This document shows, in pieces, positions 24,588 through 32,673 of a stretch of 43,304 nucleotides of DNA; within the stretch, counting starts at the first letter, position 1, and the number at the start of each line of letters is the position of its first letter. A program made the translations under genes and the position numbers. Below the pieces are notes generated by a model. It saw only the letters and a program-made list of their open reading frames with translations. It searched no databases and had not been told where the DNA came from. Origin of the DNA: an uncultured Porphyromonadaceae bacterium (GTDB taxonomy: Bacteria > Bacteroidota > Bacteroidia > Bacteroidales > Muribaculaceae); contig CANPGB010000028.1 in NCBI GenBank assembly GCA_947573485.1, forward strand, positions 1 to 43,304, given 5' to 3'.

Positions 24588-25689
24588 ACTCAGGTTTTTC
24601 GATATGCTTTATTGCCATGCACTCGCTCTCTATCAACCACCCCGGGCGGCATACGGGCGCCAAGACTATGGCCATAGGAATATTGGCGAAGCGGGCACCG
24701 AGAATAGCCGACACTGTCGAATAGTCGGCAATATCGCGCAGATATACAATAAGATGTGCGACATCTGTCCACCCGCAAGCGGCCTCGGCAAGAAGCACTT
24801 CAATATTCTCGAGCATACGCTCTGTCTGCGCCCTGATATCTCCCGGCGCAACGATATTTCCCTTGTTGTCGATGCTCGCCGTACCCGATATATACACATT
24901 GCGGCGGTCGCGGTAGTCAACATAAGTGCCGCGCTCAAACGCCACACCATATTCGTAAGTAGGATTAAGATGTGATTTTGCGTATACATGCGACATCTGC
25001 CCGGGTCTGAGCCGGGTGTCGCAGAAAGCATTGAAAGACACAAGCCTGCGGGGATCGGCAGCTTGCCCTGCAATGCCTGTCGAGGCAATGAAATGCGTGT
25101 CGCAAGAGAGTCCTTCTTCGGCGAAAACCTCGTTTCGCCCCCCGACAACCCCGGCGTAGTTGTTGTCGACATCACGCACAAAGAACCATGTGCGCACGCA
25201 ATTATCAAGCAGTGTGGCACCTTGGCTGCCCAATATTTTGGAGAGTACTTCAAGATAATCAACCGTCATAGCCCACGAATCGGCGGCGACGACCTCCGGC
25301 AAATCGCCCACGAACATATGCCCTGCGGCGTCGAGCCACACGCCTTCCGAAATCTCGCGGAAAGTGGCATTTTCCTCATAGATTACGAAAAGCACGCCCT
25401 TGGAGGCGTCGAGCGGCGGCTGCTGAACTACCGAGCGTGCGCAGTTGAGGCTATCGTCAAGAAGAGGCGCCTGATTTGTAGCGTCGCTCAGCAGATAGCG
25501 CCCGAATACCGGCTTCATCTTCAGCTCTGCAGCGAGCGTCAGAGCTGCCTTCGCCAGGCATGAAAGCTGAAAGCCGGCGTCGGCAGTCTTGTCGGCAGGG
25601 CTTAAAATAGCATGCGCCTCGCGGCGGCCACCGTCGAATACCGCCACCCGCGCAAGCACCTTGTCTGATTGCAGTTCTGTATATTTCAT
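24574..25689 (-). CDS. two-domain Rid/YjgF-family protein, chorismatase-like
   Basis: 371-residue cytoplasmic protein with a C-terminal YjgF/Rid domain (about 250-365: VYISGTASID, GDIRAQTERMLENIEVLL, AHLIVYLRDI). A longer N-terminal domain carries CVRTWFFVRDVDNNYAGVVGGRNEVF (about 164-189). This double architecture and length resemble the FkbO/Hyg5/XanB2 chorismatases, which split chorismate into hydroxybenzoates or related aromatics. The Arg that single-domain RidA imine deaminases use (in PARxxVxV) is replaced by hydrophobic residues (PMAIVLAPVCR). A Cys347-Arg348 pair and Glu354 are present near the usual active-site region. With the DAHP synthase two genes away, chorismate chemistry is plausible but unproven; a divergent Rid hydrolase is the alternative. 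Overlaps both neighbours (4 and 14 bp). Confidence 0.65.
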   Translation of the reverse strand: MKYTELQSDKVLARVAVFDGGRREAHAILSPADKTADAGFQLSCLAKAALTLAAELKMKPVFGRYLLSDATNQAPLLDDSLNCARSVVQQPPLDASKGVLFVIYEENATFREISEGVWLDAAGHMFVGDLPEVVAADSWAMTVDYLEVLSKILGSQGATLLDNCVRTWFFVRDVDNNYAGVVGGRNEVFAEEGLSCDTHFIASTGIAGQAADPRRLVSFNAFCDTRLRPGQMSHVYAKSHLNPTYEYGVAFERGTYVDYRDRRNVYISGTASIDNKGNIVAPGDIRAQTERMLENIEVLLAEAACGWTDVAHLIVYLRDIADYSTVSAILGARFANIPMAIVLAPVCRPGWLIESECMAIKHIEKPEYEAY

Positions 25690-26390
25690 TGTTTTGCTCC
25701 TGAGTCTATCCAGTTTTTAATCAAATCGAGTTTTTCTTGCCTGAGCACCTCCACCGAGTGGTCGTAGTTCCACGTAGCCGAGCATTCGCTTTCGAGAATC
25801 ATGTAGAGCACGCTGGCTCCGCTCTCCCCTGCCTCAACGCGCCTGAGAGCGGGCATCTTCACCGATGCAACCCCGACAAGTTGATCGTAACTCAGGCCTT
25901 CGGTAAGGTTAAGCCCTGCTGCAGAGAAATTCGAGCCACCGTGGCACTGTATGCAGGTTGTATTGAAAATTTCGCGTTGTATGGCACCGTACATACTGAG
26001 GTTCACGCTCAGTGGAGTCAGCTGCAGAGTGTCACTACCGGCAATATAATCAACCGCCGCAAAACTTGCCACCTTGCGCCTCAGACGGTCAAGCACGCAA
26101 AGCTCCACAGTACTCACCTCCGGCGGGATACCCGAGAGCACAATATTGACAGTGCAATCCGACACGCCGCCGTCAATATTCTTGCTCACAAGGGCATATT
26201 CATTGCCGTCGGCAAACCCGGCGAGCGCCGCAGTATAACCCTCGGGCCAGCTTTCGAGGCCGGCCACTGTGGTAGTCAGGCGGGCACTACCACCCTCCTG
26301 CTCTGCCACAACAAGGTCGTTGTAAAGCCTGCCCTCGTCGCACGATGCAAGACAAAGGAGGGCCGCGGCCAAGAGTGTAAGATGCTTCAT
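25686..26390 (-). CDS. mono-heme c-type cytochrome lipoprotein
   Basis: 234-residue lipoprotein (lipobox CLASC, Cys17). The N-terminal half is a beta-rich domain of unknown type. The C-terminal half begins IFNTTCIQCHGGSNFSAAGLNL, with one heme-binding motif C146-I-Q-C-H150, followed by a planctomycete-cytochrome-like stretch ending LDLIKNWIDSGAKQ. A further Met in SVKMPALRR may be the distal ligand. It sits 1 bp behind the porin gene and overlaps the Rid-like gene by 4 bp. It probably passes electrons to or from the di-heme oxidoreductase encoded upstream. Confidence 0.85.
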   Translation of the reverse strand: MKHLTLLAAALLCLASCDEGRLYNDLVVAEQEGGSARLTTTVAGLESWPEGYTAALAGFADGNEYALVSKNIDGGVSDCTVNIVLSGIPPEVSTVELCVLDRLRRKVASFAAVDYIAGSDTLQLTPLSVNLSMYGAIQREIFNTTCIQCHGGSNFSAAGLNLTEGLSYDQLVGVASVKMPALRRVEAGESGASVLYMILESECSATWNYDHSVEVLRQEKLDLIKNWIDSGAKQ

Positions 26391-26391
26391 G

Positions 26392-27606
26392 TCAGAAAGT
26401 GTACTGAGCCATTACCACCACTGAGCTTGTTGAGAGTCCGAGATTATCTTCATCGCGGTCCATTTGCCGGGCGTGCCCCGTGCGACCTGTGTATTGGTAC
26501 ATGGCCTGGAGTTTGAGGTTAATGCTGTTGAAGAAATAGTTGGCTCCGACCGCCGGCATATTAAGAAAGCCACCTTTCTTGGTTGAGTTGCGCTCGAAAA
26601 GGTCGTATCGGAGGGCGCCCTGCAGATGAGGTGTGATGAAATATCCCACCTGCGCATACCCGCCGTAATAATTATATGACGTGTCTATTTTCTGACGACG
26701 GGTAAAACCCACGTGCATATAGTAGGCTTCGAGGCCGAAATACCAGCGGTCTTTAATCCACGACCATTCGAAGCCGAGGCGGAAGTCGTTGGTACTCTCG
26801 TTCTCGCTCTCAACGTTCATCGAGGCCGAGAGCCCTACGAGCATCTTGTTGCTGTTCAAGCGCTTGGGGTCGCCCTGCGTTGCAGGCATCACGCCGAAAG
26901 GCTGGTAGGTGAGGCGGGCGGCATAGAGGAGCGAGGGTATGTGCCAGTCGTCGCTCAAGGTTTTACCGGCTACGTTGACGCTCGCGCCTGTGCCGTTGAA
27001 GATACCTGCCTGATAGCCGAAACGCCCTTTTATCATGCCATGTACCTCCACGCCGAGGTCGAAGCCTGTGCCAATGTGAGGGGTGACGGCATTGAGCGAA
27101 TAAGGCAGAATCACCGCTGCCGTGAGCGATGTGGGCATAACAGGGAAAAGAGTTTCACCCAAAGTGGTGAGGTAAGCGTGCGAGAAAGGTGTCTTGAACT
27201 TGCCTATGCGCACACCCACCTCTTCTTTAGGGCGTATGTCGGCCCATGCCTGTTGCAGGAGTGCGCCACCCGAGGCGGCCGCGTTTATCGAGAGGTTGAA
27301 CGTAACAATATTGAAAGCTTTGCCGGTGAAACCAAGCACTGCATAGGGTATTCCAAAACCCGAGTTGGCAACGTTATCCTGGTTGTAGGCCGGGTCAAGC
27401 CCGGCATCATCGTAGTAGTTATAGTTGGCCGTGGTCTGCACCAGCAGGTAGGGCTTGAACAGGAAATCGCCCTTTTTGGTAGTGAAGGTAAAGCCCCGGT
27501 GGTCGGCCAGCGACACGACTCCGTTTTCGGTATCGGCATCGTACTGCGCACGCAGCAGAGGGCTTGTCAGCAATATTGATATAATGATGAATATAACTCT
27601 TTTCAT
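26392..27606 (-). CDS. outer membrane porin (OprO/OprP-like)
   Basis: 404-residue beta-barrel protein with a signal peptide (about 1-20, ending LLRAQ). It has repeated amphipathic strands and the OprO/P-type motifs GFTFTTKKGDFLFKPYLLVQ (about 38-57) and VRIGKFKTPFSHAYLTT (about 131-147), and a C-terminal aromatic residue (AQYTF) for barrel assembly. It overlaps the di-heme oxidoreductase gene by 4 bp and precedes the cytochrome gene. In this operon it may admit an anionic metal complex or electron acceptor; specificity cannot be read. Confidence 0.85.
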   Translation of the reverse strand: MKRVIFIIISILLTSPLLRAQYDADTENGVVSLADHRGFTFTTKKGDFLFKPYLLVQTTANYNYYDDAGLDPAYNQDNVANSGFGIPYAVLGFTGKAFNIVTFNLSINAAASGGALLQQAWADIRPKEEVGVRIGKFKTPFSHAYLTTLGETLFPVMPTSLTAAVILPYSLNAVTPHIGTGFDLGVEVHGMIKGRFGYQAGIFNGTGASVNVAGKTLSDDWHIPSLLYAARLTYQPFGVMPATQGDPKRLNSNKMLVGLSASMNVESENESTNDFRLGFEWSWIKDRWYFGLEAYYMHVGFTRRQKIDTSYNYYGGYAQVGYFITPHLQGALRYDLFERNSTKKGGFLNMPAVGANYFFNSINLKLQAMYQYTGRTGHARQMDRDEDNLGLSTSSVVVMAQYTF

Positions 27607-29039
27607 AGCGATTGAAGAAATTTTATCAGCGCCCGTCGGTCGGCCCGCGTCATGTTTCTGAATTTATTTCTCGAGGCCTCGCCCTCACCGCCGTGCCACA
27701 TTATAGCTTCGGTAAAATTGCGTGCGCGGCCGTCGTGAAGGAAATAAGTGTGGCCGTTGACTTTTTCCTGCAGGCCTATGCCCCATAGCGGAGTGGTGCG
27801 CCACTCGTTGCCTCGCGCCAGGCCTGACACATAATTATCATTGAGCCCCACGCCCATAATCTCCGAGCCCATGTCATGAAGCAGGAAATCGCTGTAAGGG
27901 TGTATTGTCTGGTTGCCGAGCCATGGCAACTGTGTGCCTGCCAGCAATGTTGAGCCTCGCGGGCGCGTGTGCAGCGTAGTCACATGGCAGAGGTGGCACC
28001 CGGCTTCATAAAACATGCTCTCGCCACGTTTCACCTCGGGGTCGTTAACATTGCGTCGCGCCGGCACGCCGAGCGACTGCATGTAGAGGTCAACGTTCTC
28101 CATATCTTCTGTAGAGACATCGAGTTGGTCGTAGCTTAATCCCATCATCGAACCCTGGCTCATCTGAACCTGCCCCTCGCATATCTCCTCGGGGTAGCGG
28201 CTGTTTGTAACACCCATATCGCTTGAGAAACCGAGCTCAACGGTAAGATCGGCGTGCTGCGCCTTGTTGCCCGAAATACCGAGCATCGTCACCCCGCGCT
28301 CGCTCACGTAGTTGCAACGGCCACTGATACCCCACTCCGGGTAGTTGCTCTTGGCGGCAAGCTGCTCTATTTCGTTGGGGTCGAGCGACATCAGTTGCCC
28401 CATGCCAACATGCCTCAGCGGAATACGCACGGTGCAGAAGAGGTCTTCGGGAGCAATCTCTTCGGCGTACCAATCGGTGATTGTGTACACAGGATATGCA
28501 AGTTCGTACGGTTCTCCGTCGGCAAACTCGAACTGCCCGAACTGCCATTCGACTTTCAGTTTACCCTCCGGCTTCACACCGTAGATAGCCTGATCGTGGA
28601 GCACACGGCCGTAGTCGCGAAAGAACGCTCCATTCCTGCGGGTTATATACACCAGCATCGCCGAGAAACCATAGGAGCCGGAGCCGTTATCGCTCCACAC
28701 ACCGGGACGCGTGCGCCCTGCGTTGCGGTGACAACTGCCGCAGGAGTAGCCTGCGTAAACGGGTCCGAGACCGCCACCGTGGCCGTTTGTCGACGTGCGT
28801 ACATCGTCGTAGAGGCGGTCGCCGCGGACGAAGCGCGTGAGGTAGTCGCCCGACACCCATGGCGCCTCACTGTCGTAGGCCACCGACGAGTTCAAGAATA
28901 TAGTAGAAGTCCCCGCCGACAAAGCATAGTCGGCAGGAACCTCAATATCAAGAACATCAAGCCCGTCGCTCTCGCACGACGGCAGCGCAAGACCGAGTAC
29001 TGCCGCAGCGAAAATCCGGAAATGTATCCTTGAAACCAT
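27603..29039 (-). CDS. di-heme oxidoreductase (DHOR family) lipoprotein
   Basis: 478-residue lipoprotein (LALPSC, Cys22) of the family often labelled thiol oxidoreductase or putative di-heme peroxidase. It has two heme c motifs, C100-G-S-C-H104 in the N-terminal part and C348-H-L-C-H352 in the C-terminal part. DHOR landmarks around the second heme are present: GESMFYEAGCHLCH, IHPYSDFLLHDMG and RTTPLWGIG, then HDGRARNFTEAIMWHGGE. In many bacteria this gene accompanies imelysin/EfeO-like metal-binding proteins, as here, where the imelysin gene ends 1 bp upstream. A role in oxidising or reducing a metal or ligand at the cell surface is likely but untested. Confidence 0.92.
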   Translation of the reverse strand: MVSRIHFRIFAAAVLGLALPSCESDGLDVLDIEVPADYALSAGTSTIFLNSSVAYDSEAPWVSGDYLTRFVRGDRLYDDVRTSTNGHGGGLGPVYAGYSCGSCHRNAGRTRPGVWSDNGSGSYGFSAMLVYITRRNGAFFRDYGRVLHDQAIYGVKPEGKLKVEWQFGQFEFADGEPYELAYPVYTITDWYAEEIAPEDLFCTVRIPLRHVGMGQLMSLDPNEIEQLAAKSNYPEWGISGRCNYVSERGVTMLGISGNKAQHADLTVELGFSSDMGVTNSRYPEEICEGQVQMSQGSMMGLSYDQLDVSTEDMENVDLYMQSLGVPARRNVNDPEVKRGESMFYEAGCHLCHVTTLHTRPRGSTLLAGTQLPWLGNQTIHPYSDFLLHDMGSEIMGVGLNDNYVSGLARGNEWRTTPLWGIGLQEKVNGHTYFLHDGRARNFTEAIMWHGGEGEASRNKFRNMTRADRRALIKFLQSL

Positions 29040-29040
29040 A

Positions 29041-30192
29041 TCAATTCTTTATACGTCGGGGCTGACCGTCTTTAAAGAGCAGGAACTCAAGGGTGTGGAA
29101 ACCGCGCACCGACTGCACGGCCTCGATAGTGGCATCGTCGTCGCCGTCGCTCCAGTTGAGATCGTCGTATTTCCCTGAGTTGAGAATCTGCACAATGTTA
29201 TCCTGGTCGAGAGGCCAGCTGTCCATGTTGGGGTCGAGGCCGAGAGCGTCAACCGGGCCGAAGAGGAAGGCTTCGCTCTTCTCCCATGGCTCGCGGGCCT
29301 CAAGCCACGCCGTGCAGGCAGCGGCAAAATTGGCATCGGAGGGTTGGTTCTTGAAGTTGACAACGCTCTTGTAGAGTGCGGCATTTTTCTCTTTGAGGCT
29401 CTTGTATGTGGGCAGCACTACCATATCCACGAAATTATCCACAACATCCTGGAAGCGTGCATCATTACCGAGGGCATTGACAGCCGATTTGAGCTTCACC
29501 GAGAGCATCTCCTCAAGGTCGGCGCAAGCGTTCATAGCCTCGCGGGTCTCGCTGCTGTTAATGTGGTTGCGGAAAGGCTGTGGTATGCCGAGGATAGCGT
29601 TGGTGGCGGTACTGATAGCAGCTTTCATCTCCGCATCGAGGTCGGGATTCACTTTGCCGATGAGTGCTGAGAGCGATTTGCTGCTGACAGTGCCGTCGAG
29701 CGAGCCGTAGTATGAGTTGCGTATTGAAAGGATATTGTTGGAGTAGTCTTCGCGCGAGTGCCAGCTGTACCACGATTCCACGGCGTAGAGGGCTCCTTGG
29801 GTGTCGCCCGACACATACAGCTGATAGGGGTCGCCGATTTTGGCAGTACCTACCTCGTTTGCGATGTCGGCGCAGCCTTCTATTATCTGCTCTATACAGC
29901 TGAGTGCGCTCGAATAATCGCCACCGTTATGAGCCTTGAAGCTTGTGGCAAAAGGTGTACCGCCCTCATACGATGTTGTCCATGCGTCATAGAGGCTGTT
30001 GGCGTCGAGCTGCAGGAGAGCTCCGACCTGCACCATGTAGTTGCCCCAGCTTGCGGCATTCTGTTCGGTGTAGTCGAGGGTGGCGCTGTCGTCGTCATCG
30101 GTTTTGGGCTCGTCCTTGTCGGAGCAGCCGCTCATTGTCATTGCCGCGGCGCACATGAAGGCCGCGAGGGTGAATCTGAATTTTCTTTCCAT
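29041..30192 (-). CDS. imelysin family lipoprotein
   Basis: 383-residue helical lipoprotein (MTMSGC, Cys23) followed by an acidic linker (KDEPKTDDDDS). It belongs to the imelysin/EfeO-M75 family of iron-regulated envelope proteins. The hallmark GxHxxE motif is present near the C-terminus as G364-F-H366-T-L-E369. The second half of the two-bundle fold has EARxPWEKSEAFLFGPVDALGLDPNMDSWPL (about 295-325), the typical W-x-x-S-E and DxxxDSWP region. Members bind iron or heme and are not thought to be true peptidases. It is followed by the di-heme oxidoreductase gene after 1 bp. Confidence 0.93.
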   Translation of the reverse strand: MERKFRFTLAAFMCAAAMTMSGCSDKDEPKTDDDDSATLDYTEQNAASWGNYMVQVGALLQLDANSLYDAWTTSYEGGTPFATSFKAHNGGDYSSALSCIEQIIEGCADIANEVGTAKIGDPYQLYVSGDTQGALYAVESWYSWHSREDYSNNILSIRNSYYGSLDGTVSSKSLSALIGKVNPDLDAEMKAAISTATNAILGIPQPFRNHINSSETREAMNACADLEEMLSVKLKSAVNALGNDARFQDVVDNFVDMVVLPTYKSLKEKNAALYKSVVNFKNQPSDANFAAACTAWLEAREPWEKSEAFLFGPVDALGLDPNMDSWPLDQDNIVQILNSGKYDDLNWSDGDDDATIEAVQSVRGFHTLEFLLFKDGQPRRIKN

Positions 30193-30210
30193 TGCTTGTG
30201 ATTATATTGT

Positions 30211-31542
30211 TTACTTCTTTATAAACCAGCCGATATAAGCCACTCCGATAGAGAACTCATTCTCGGAGTTGTAGCTCCCTTTGCCGAATACTTTGGCCGT
30301 ACCAATCTGCCGGGTAGTGTAGTCGGCCTTCACCACGAGGTTGGGGAGCGCGTACCAGTTAAGACCTGCCTGCCACTGGCTCACCTCAAGTCGCTTGTCC
30401 ATGCTTGTGCGCCCGGCGCCGCGGTACTGCGGGTTATAGTATTCATAGCGTGCGAATGGGTAAATCACGGGCAGACGACCACCTGTAACGGTCTTGAGAT
30501 TGAAGCCAAACTCAGCGCCGTAGCTCAGGGCGTTCTTGGCTATCGGTATCAGGCGGCTGTAGGGCGACTTGTTGGAGAGCGTGCGGTTGGCGTCGCTCAG
30601 TGCCTTGCTGTTGCCCACGTAGCCATAGGTAACATTGGCTCTCGCCGTCACATATTTATTCTTATATTGTGCATCCCAGGTGCCAATGGCCACAGGTATA
30701 CGACCTATGGCCGAGTAGGTGTGCTCTTTGTCGGAGTTGCTGCCGGCATCGCGGCAGTAGTAAACCGACAGGCCTGTGCGCAAGCCTGGAACTCCGGCGT
30801 AGTCGACGCGTGCCACATATCCCGGCGAGGTGAAATTATCGGTTTCGAAAAGGCCCTGCTTACCGCCTATAATCCACTCATCGCGGTTGAAACCGTTGGC
30901 GTTAAGACCTGCAACTACCATAAGCTGATAATCGAAGCGGGCATAGCCACGCCCTGCCGAGCCGAAAAACTGGATGCCTGTCTCATGCCACGTAGAGGGC
31001 AGAAGCGAGGTTTCGGCCTGCGGGCGTACGGTGCCGAAAAAGTTTATAGGCTCATGGTGGGCATTGGTAAGTCCTACAGGCACAATCATATGCCCGACAC
31101 GCACATTGAACTGAGGCACAATGAGGCGCGTGAGGTGGAACTGCTCAAGAGCAACCTCTCCACCCTTTTCCATTTCAGTTTCATACTCACCGTTCTCGCT
31201 GTTCTCAAGCTCCACGGCAGTGCCCGTGCCACCCGACTCAAACTCTATCTCGGCACCAAGAACCCATTTTGAGTTGAATTTATAGTCGAAGGCCACCACA
31301 AAACGTGGTATTGAAATAGTATTGCGGTGTGTGCGGGGGCTACCCGAAGCCGTGCCGCCGAAGCGGTTGATGCCATAATCTTTGAAGGAGGCTACCATTT
31401 CGCCATAACCGCCGAAGCGGAACTTGCCGTAACCGGCGGTATCGGCAGCAGCGGCCTGCTGCTCAGCCACTTCGGGCATGGCAAATACGCCCAGGGCACT
31501 TAAAAGAGCGGCGCATAATGTGATTGTTGGTCTACTGTGCAT
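30211..31542 (-). CDS. outer membrane porin, first gene of the heme/imelysin operon
   Basis: 443-residue barrel protein. Met at 31542 (MHSRPTITLCAALLSALGVFA) gives a normal signal peptide; the frame extends to 31596, but that would include the promoter region. Barrel motifs include FRFGGYGEMVASFKDYG, the strand NSKWVLGAEIEFESGG and the TRLIVPQFNVRVGHMIVPVGLTNAHHEP segment of phosphate-type porins. The C-terminus (IGVAYIGWFIKK) is slightly atypical, lacking a terminal Phe. It is 18 bp ahead of the imelysin gene. The presence of two different porins in one operon is notable. Substrate unknown. Confidence 0.85.
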   Translation of the reverse strand: MHSRPTITLCAALLSALGVFAMPEVAEQQAAAADTAGYGKFRFGGYGEMVASFKDYGINRFGGTASGSPRTHRNTISIPRFVVAFDYKFNSKWVLGAEIEFESGGTGTAVELENSENGEYETEMEKGGEVALEQFHLTRLIVPQFNVRVGHMIVPVGLTNAHHEPINFFGTVRPQAETSLLPSTWHETGIQFFGSAGRGYARFDYQLMVVAGLNANGFNRDEWIIGGKQGLFETDNFTSPGYVARVDYAGVPGLRTGLSVYYCRDAGSNSDKEHTYSAIGRIPVAIGTWDAQYKNKYVTARANVTYGYVGNSKALSDANRTLSNKSPYSRLIPIAKNALSYGAEFGFNLKTVTGGRLPVIYPFARYEYYNPQYRGAGRTSMDKRLEVSQWQAGLNWYALPNLVVKADYTTRQIGTAKVFGKGSYNSENEFSIGVAYIGWFIKK

Positions 31543-31554
31543 TGTCCGGTAATA

Positions 31555-31584
31555 TTTTACGGCTGCAAAATTACGGCCGTAAAA
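31555..31584. promoter_or_regulatory. inverted repeat operator centred on the operon's -7 box
   Basis: TTTTACGGC (31555-31563) and GCCGTAAAA (31576-31584) form perfect 9-bp arms with a 12-bp spacer. The dyad centre (31569.5) coincides with the centre of the -7 box. Inside it, TTACGGCCGTAA (31571-31582) is a perfect 12-bp palindrome. A regulator bound here would block or remodel the promoter. The divergent LuxR-type regulator is the natural candidate. Confidence 0.55.
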
Positions 31585-31596
31585 AAAGCACCGCAA
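31566..31596 (-). promoter_or_regulatory. promoter of the imelysin/cytochrome operon
   Basis: On the minus strand, TTG (31596-31594), a 20-bp spacer and TAATTTTG (31573-31566), ending 23 bp before the porin ATG. Exact consensus boxes and spacing. Confidence 0.75.
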
Positions 31597-31679
31597 TACT
31601 CAAAAATAAGACAAATTGCGACTGCACACCGAAGGCATAAACCCTAATTTTGGGTATAGCGCAAGTGGGCATACATCAC

Positions 31680-31687
31680 TAATTTTG
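31680..31687 (+). promoter_or_regulatory. -7 box of the hemerythrin/LuxR regulator
   Basis: TAATTTTG, 22 bp before the ATG. A second identical box at 31645-31652 lies inside ACCC-N7-GGGT. Neither has a good -33 element. Confidence 0.5.
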
Positions 31688-31709
31688 CGCTCACATTACA
31701 GCTACATTC

Positions 31710-32666
31710 ATGACACCTTCTCTCAGCCCGTTCACCCCCGACCACAAGTTAAGCTCGATGATAGAGGAAAATAACCTCCTGCTCATGGTTATTGCCCGCT
31801 TCGGCATATCTTTCGGGTTCGGCGACAAGAGCGTGCGGCAGGTGTGCGCCGACAACAATGTGCACTGCGACACCTTTATAACCGTATGCAATTTCATAGC
31901 CAACCGCAGCTACAACGCAAGCGCGGTCTCGCTGCCCTCGCTGATGCAATACCTGCGCAGCGCCCACACCTATTTCCTCGATTTTCTCCTGCCTGCCATA
32001 CGCTACAAGCTGCTGCAGTCGGTGAACTGCACGCAGATCGACGATATCGCCGTGCTTCTGCTGCGCTTCTTCGACAGCTACGTGCGCGACGTCCGCCAAC
32101 ACATGGAGCATGAGAACCGCGAGATTTTCACCTATGTCGACCGACTGCTTGCGGGCGAAGTCGCCGACACTTTCCGCATAGCCGATTACTCGGTGGGCCA
32201 CACAAGCATGGCAACCTCGCTCACTGAGCTCAAAGACGTTTTCATACGCCACTACAACCAGCAGACCAACATGATACTCGCCTCCGCCCTCAGCGACATC
32301 ATGGTTTGCCACCAGGACCTTTGCTCGCACTGCGATATTGAAAACACACTTTTCATACCCGCCGTCGAAAGGCTTGAGAAATCGCTCAAACTCGAGGCCC
32401 CCACACAGGCTCCCCAACCTGCCGCGTGCGATAAGGACGAGCTCGCCGAGAGCATGACCGACCGCGAGAAAGAAATAATATGCTGCGTGGCACGCGGCAT
32501 GGCAAACAAAGAGATTGCCGACGCTCTGTGTCTCTCAATCAACACCGTGACCACTTACCGCCGCAACATTTCGGCTAAGCTCCAGATTCACTCGGCGGCA
32601 GGGCTCACAATATTTGCCATTCTGCACAAGCTGATAGACCTCAACGAGATAAACCCTCACATCTGA
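31710..32666 (+). CDS. hemerythrin-like/RIC domain fused to LuxR-type HTH regulator
   Basis: 318-residue regulator. The N-terminal part (about 15-65) recalls the ScdA_N segment of RIC/YtfE iron-repair proteins but without its Cys pair. A helical bundle with hemerythrin-type iron ligands follows: His86 in SAHTYFLDFLLPAI, His134/Glu138 in MEHENREIF, and His207/Glu211 in SHCDIENTLFIP, plus further His at 164 and 181. The LuxR/GerE helix-turn-helix is at about 247-310 (MTDREKEIICCVARGMANKEIADALCLSINTVTTYRRNI). There is no receiver domain, so the di-iron bundle is the likely sensor of iron, oxygen or nitric oxide. It is divergent from the imelysin/cytochrome operon, whose promoter holds a dyad operator. 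Confidence 0.8.
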   Translation: MTPSLSPFTPDHKLSSMIEENNLLLMVIARFGISFGFGDKSVRQVCADNNVHCDTFITVCNFIANRSYNASAVSLPSLMQYLRSAHTYFLDFLLPAIRYKLLQSVNCTQIDDIAVLLLRFFDSYVRDVRQHMEHENREIFTYVDRLLAGEVADTFRIADYSVGHTSMATSLTELKDVFIRHYNQQTNMILASALSDIMVCHQDLCSHCDIENTLFIPAVERLEKSLKLEAPTQAPQPAACDKDELAESMTDREKEIICCVARGMANKEIADALCLSINTVTTYRRNISAKLQIHSAAGLTIFAILHKLIDLNEINPHI

Positions 32667-32673
32667 CACGGCG

